Positions 3,653 through 5,653 of a DNA stretch of 5,653 bases are shown here, one piece after another (position 1 is the first letter of the stretch; every line of letters begins with the position of its first letter). Source of the stretch: an uncultured Caryophanales bacterium (lineage in GTDB: Bacteria > Bacillota_I > Bacilli_A > RFN20 > CAG-826); the NCBI GenBank assembly GCA_946404585.1, contig CAMJEC010000062.1, positions 1-5,653 of the forward strand. The letters are read 5' to 3'. The notes under the pieces were generated by a model, which saw only the letters and a program-made list of their open reading frames with translations, was not told where the DNA came from and ran no database searches. The position numbers and the translations under genes were made by a program.

Positions 3653-5362
3653 ATGAAAAAAGAACCAATTAAGTTCAGTGATTACAAACTCGTGATTCCT
3701 AACATGCGTAAGTTCATCAAAAAGATGGAACAATTCGTCAATGAATTAAAGGCTTGTAACAACGCTGATGAAGCTAGCAAAATCATTAAAAAACTCAACA
3801 AATTCAATAGTGAAATTGAAACACAAACATCTATTATTTATGTCTTATATTCTTGCGATACAACCAATCCAGAATACGCCAAAGCACAAGAATACTTAGA
3901 TGAAGTTTCCCCAACATTTGCTAAATACGGCCAAATGGTCACTAAAGTTTTAGCGGAAGCCCCATATCGTAAAGATTTAGAAAAGAAGTTTGGTTCATTC
4001 TTATTTAAGAAATATGATCTCTCATTAAAAACATTTGATGAAAAGATCATGCCAGAACTCTCTAAACAAAATAAACTCACTAGTGAATATGATTTAATCT
4101 TCGGTAGTGCACAAATCGAATTCAGAGGTGAAACACTTAATCTCTCTCAATTAGGTAAATATTTACAAGATAGTGATAGAGAAACAAGAAGAGAAGCCGC
4201 TAAAGCCATGGATAAATGGTTAGGTGAACACGAACAACGTATCGGTGAAATATATGGTGAATTAGTCAAATTAAGAGATACTATGGCTAAGAAACTTGGC
4301 TATAAGTCATTTATTGAATTAGGCTATTACAACTTAGGTAGAACTGACTATAACGCTGATATGGTTAAAGTCTACCGCGAACAAATCGCTAGGGAAGTTG
4401 TCCCAGTTTGTAACAAACTCTACAAGCAACAAATGAAAAACCTTGGTATTAAGAAACCACAATATTATGACTATAACTTAATGTTCAAGAGTGGTAATCC
4501 AAAACCAGCCGGTGATCCAAAATATTTAGTGGACCAAGCCCAAAAGATGTACTCATCTTTAGGTAAAGAAAGTAAAGAATTCTTCGACTTCATGGTCAAA
4601 TATGAACTCATGGATCTTGAAGCTAGAAAAGGTAAAGCCCCAGGTGGTTATTGCACATACTTCCCAGATTATAAATCTCCATTTATCTTCTCTAACTTCA
4701 ATGGTACCTCTGGTGACGTTAATGTCTTATGCCATGAAGGTGGTCACGCTTTCCAAGCTTACTTAAGTAGTGGTATCAAAGTTCCAGAACTTATGAACCC
4801 AACATTAGAAGCTTGTGAAATCCACTCTATGAGTATGGAATTCTTTGCCTGGCCATATATGGATGGCTTCTTCGGTAAAGATGCTGAAAAATATAAATAT
4901 GCCCATTTAGCGGATTCTATTGAATTCTTACCATATGGTATTACAATCGATGAATTCCAACACTGGGTTTATGAACATCCAAACGCCACTCATGAAGAAA
5001 GATGTGCGGCTTATAAAGAAATTGAATCTCGTTATACTCCACATAAGAAGTATGATGAATGCCCAACCTTAAACAAAGGTACATGGTGGATGAGACAAAG
5101 TCACATCTTTGGTTCTCCATTCTATTACATCGATTACACCTTAGCCCAAGTAGTGGCCTTCCAATTCGCTGTTGAGAATATGAAGAACCATGAAAAGACA
5201 TGGAAGAAATATATCAAACTCTGTAAGATGGGTGGCAAATATCCATTCTTAGAACTCTTAGAAAGAAATCATTTAAGAAACCCATTTATTGATGGCAATG
5301 TCCGTAAGGTCATCAAGCCATTAACTAAAGTTCTTAAAGGTTTCGATACCACAAAGATGTAA
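3653..5362 (+). CDS. M3-family oligoendopeptidase (PepF-like zinc metallopeptidase)
   Basis: A 569-residue cytosolic peptidase expected to cut short peptides (roughly 5-20 residues) during peptide use and turnover. The zinc site is clear: HEGGH at 361-365 (ligands His361 and His365, catalytic Glu362), within LCHEGGHAFQAY, and a third ligand, probably Glu389, in ACEIHSMSMEFF. The C-terminal half carries the typical GTWWMRQSHIF-GSPFYYIDYTLAQ segment (476-499), which contributes substrate-binding His/Tyr residues in M3 enzymes. The N-terminal ~200 residues are the helical cap of the family. There is no signal peptide. Length is slightly under classic PepF (~600), and the pattern looks closer to the M3 subgroup annotated as not strictly PepF, so no symbol is given. 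Start ATG 3653 follows GAAGGA with 7-8 bases spacing. Monocistronic; strong terminator eight bases after the stop. Confidence 0.96.
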   Translation: MKKEPIKFSDYKLVIPNMRKFIKKMEQFVNELKACNNADEASKIIKKLNKFNSEIETQTSIIYVLYSCDTTNPEYAKAQEYLDEVSPTFAKYGQMVTKVLAEAPYRKDLEKKFGSFLFKKYDLSLKTFDEKIMPELSKQNKLTSEYDLIFGSAQIEFRGETLNLSQLGKYLQDSDRETRREAAKAMDKWLGEHEQRIGEIYGELVKLRDTMAKKLGYKSFIELGYYNLGRTDYNADMVKVYREQIAREVVPVCNKLYKQQMKNLGIKKPQYYDYNLMFKSGNPKPAGDPKYLVDQAQKMYSSLGKESKEFFDFMVKYELMDLEARKGKAPGGYCTYFPDYKSPFIFSNFNGTSGDVNVLCHEGGHAFQAYLSSGIKVPELMNPTLEACEIHSMSMEFFAWPYMDGFFGKDAEKYKYAHLADSIEFLPYGITIDEFQHWVYEHPNATHEERCAAYKEIESRYTPHKKYDECPTLNKGTWWMRQSHIFGSPFYYIDYTLAQVVAFQFAVENMKNHEKTWKKYIKLCKMGGKYPFLELLERNHLRNPFIDGNVRKVIKPLTKVLKGFDTTKM

Positions 5363-5369
5363 AACCAAG

Positions 5370-5393
5370 GCCTCGAGAAATCGAGGCTTTTTT
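5370..5393 (+). terminator. Rho-independent terminator of the oligoendopeptidase gene
   Basis: Perfect 7-bp GC-rich stem GCCTCGA (5370-5376)/TCGAGGC (5381-5387) with a GAAA tetraloop, followed by six T (5388-5393). It starts eight bases after the TAA stop and is the strongest terminator in the window. Confidence 0.95.
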
Positions 5394-5400
5394 AGTAAAG

Positions 5401-5425
5401 AAAAACTCCAACAAACCGTTGGAGT
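5401..5425 (-). terminator. Rho-independent terminator of tRNA-Leu
   Basis: On the minus strand ACTCCAAC/GTTGGAGT (5425-5418 with 5412-5405) forms an 8-bp stem with a 5-nt loop, followed by five T (5405-5401). It lies 10 nt after the tRNA CCA and back-to-back with the peptidase terminator, so the two convergent units are insulated. Confidence 0.88.
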
Positions 5426-5435
5426 AATTATCTAA

Positions 5436-5520
5436 TGGTGCGCGAGATGAGAATCGAACTCACACAGGGAATCCTATACGCCCCTCAAACGTACGCGTCT
5501 ACCAGTTCCGCCACTCGCGC
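5436..5520 (-). tRNA. tRNA-Leu (anticodon GAG)
   Basis: This is a complete class II tRNA with encoded CCA. Acceptor GCGCGAG pairs with CTCGCGC, the D-arm begins GCGGAACTGGTAGACGC, and anticodon stem TACGT/GCGTA (one G-U pair) encloses TTGAGGG, giving anticodon GAG. A long variable arm and the T-arm with TTCGATT loop follow. It is a single-gene unit, not part of the left-edge cluster, with its own promoter and terminator. Confidence 0.95.
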
Positions 5521-5536
5521 ATCAAACTGCTTGATT

Positions 5537-5566
5537 ATTGTAAAATAATAAGGATATAAAAAACAA
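5537..5566 (-). promoter_or_regulatory. Promoter of tRNA-Leu
   Basis: Minus strand -35 TTGTTT (5566-5561), 18-bp AT-rich spacer, -10 TACAAT (5542-5537). The predicted start is near 5530, ten bases before the tRNA. A T/A-tract region at about 5571-5590, immediately upstream, resembles an UP element. Confidence 0.65.
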
Positions 5567-5600
5567 GTAGAAAATAAACAAAACAAAAAGAGTGCCGCTT

Positions 5601-5653
5601 TGAAGTGAACCCATTATGTTGGACTGAAATGTTTCAACAATCATATCACTTCT
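5601..5653. mobile_element. Probable terminal inverted repeat of an IS3-family element, cut by the window end
   Basis: The sequence beginning TGAAGTGAACCC and continuing with ATGTTGGAC has the layout of IS3/IS150-group ends: 5' TG, then ACCC, then an A/T run, then GTTxGAC. If so, the element's tip is at 5601 and it extends to the right; the transposase is outside the window. A 7-bp inverted repeat GAAGTGA (5602-5608)/TCACTTC (5646-5652) and an inner TGAAA/TTTCA repeat (5625-5636) are also present, so a small hairpin or MITE-like piece is the alternative. No coding sequence is visible here. Confidence 0.5.

Noticed and set aside
3838..4080. Minus-strand open frame inside the oligoendopeptidase gene, and similar open frames antisense to pgi, HAD and the peptidase
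   Set aside because: They lie wholly inside well-supported genes, have no SD and show no recognisable protein features; they are coding-strand shadows.

Overview
The window is chromosomal DNA from a low-GC Gram-positive bacterium (Bacillota). The composition is AT-rich, Shine-Dalgarno sites are strong and purine-rich, promoters are sigma-A-like, and all four tRNAs that can be read are of Bacillota type; the three with their 3' end in the window encode CCA. Trp is encoded by TGG and no reading frame is interrupted by TGA, so the standard bacterial code applies rather than the Mycoplasma code. Gene content and density would fit a Bacilli/Erysipelotrichia/RF39-like gut lineage, but the placement below phylum level is inference.

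Layout. The left edge (1-255) is a minus-strand tRNA cluster transcribed Val(UAC)-Tyr(GUA)-Gln(UUG), with its own extended -10 promoter at 276-305; tRNA-Gln is cut by the window edge. Upstream of it, also on the minus strand, is a two-gene operon: a CvfD/GSP13-type S1 RNA-binding protein (1640-2011), then glucose-6-phosphate isomerase pgi (361-1638) one base later, closed by a terminator at 308-331. A further minus-strand unit is a single HAD phosphatase-like gene (2078-2908), with its own promoter and terminator.

The HAD gene is divergent from a small LemA-like membrane protein gene (2999-3529, plus). Next, on the plus strand, comes an M3-family oligoendopeptidase (3653-5362) with a structured leader and a strong terminator. 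A convergent single tRNA-Leu(GAG) (5436-5520, minus) follows with its own terminator and promoter. The last ~50 bases look like the terminal inverted repeat of an IS3-family element running off the window.

The genes are mostly housekeeping: glycolysis, peptide degradation and tRNA supply. I see no CRISPR array, defence system, prophage or biosynthetic cluster. The most distinctive spot is the 90-bp HAD/LemA divergent intergenic region. It holds a perfect 10-bp-arm palindrome laid over the HAD promoter, a perfect DnaA-box 9-mer across that promoter's -10 (a second perfect box lies just inside the HAD gene), and an extended -10 placed so that the LemA-like mRNA would start at its own ATG (leaderless). 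Promoter, operator and hairpin calls come from reading the sequence by eye and are predictions.
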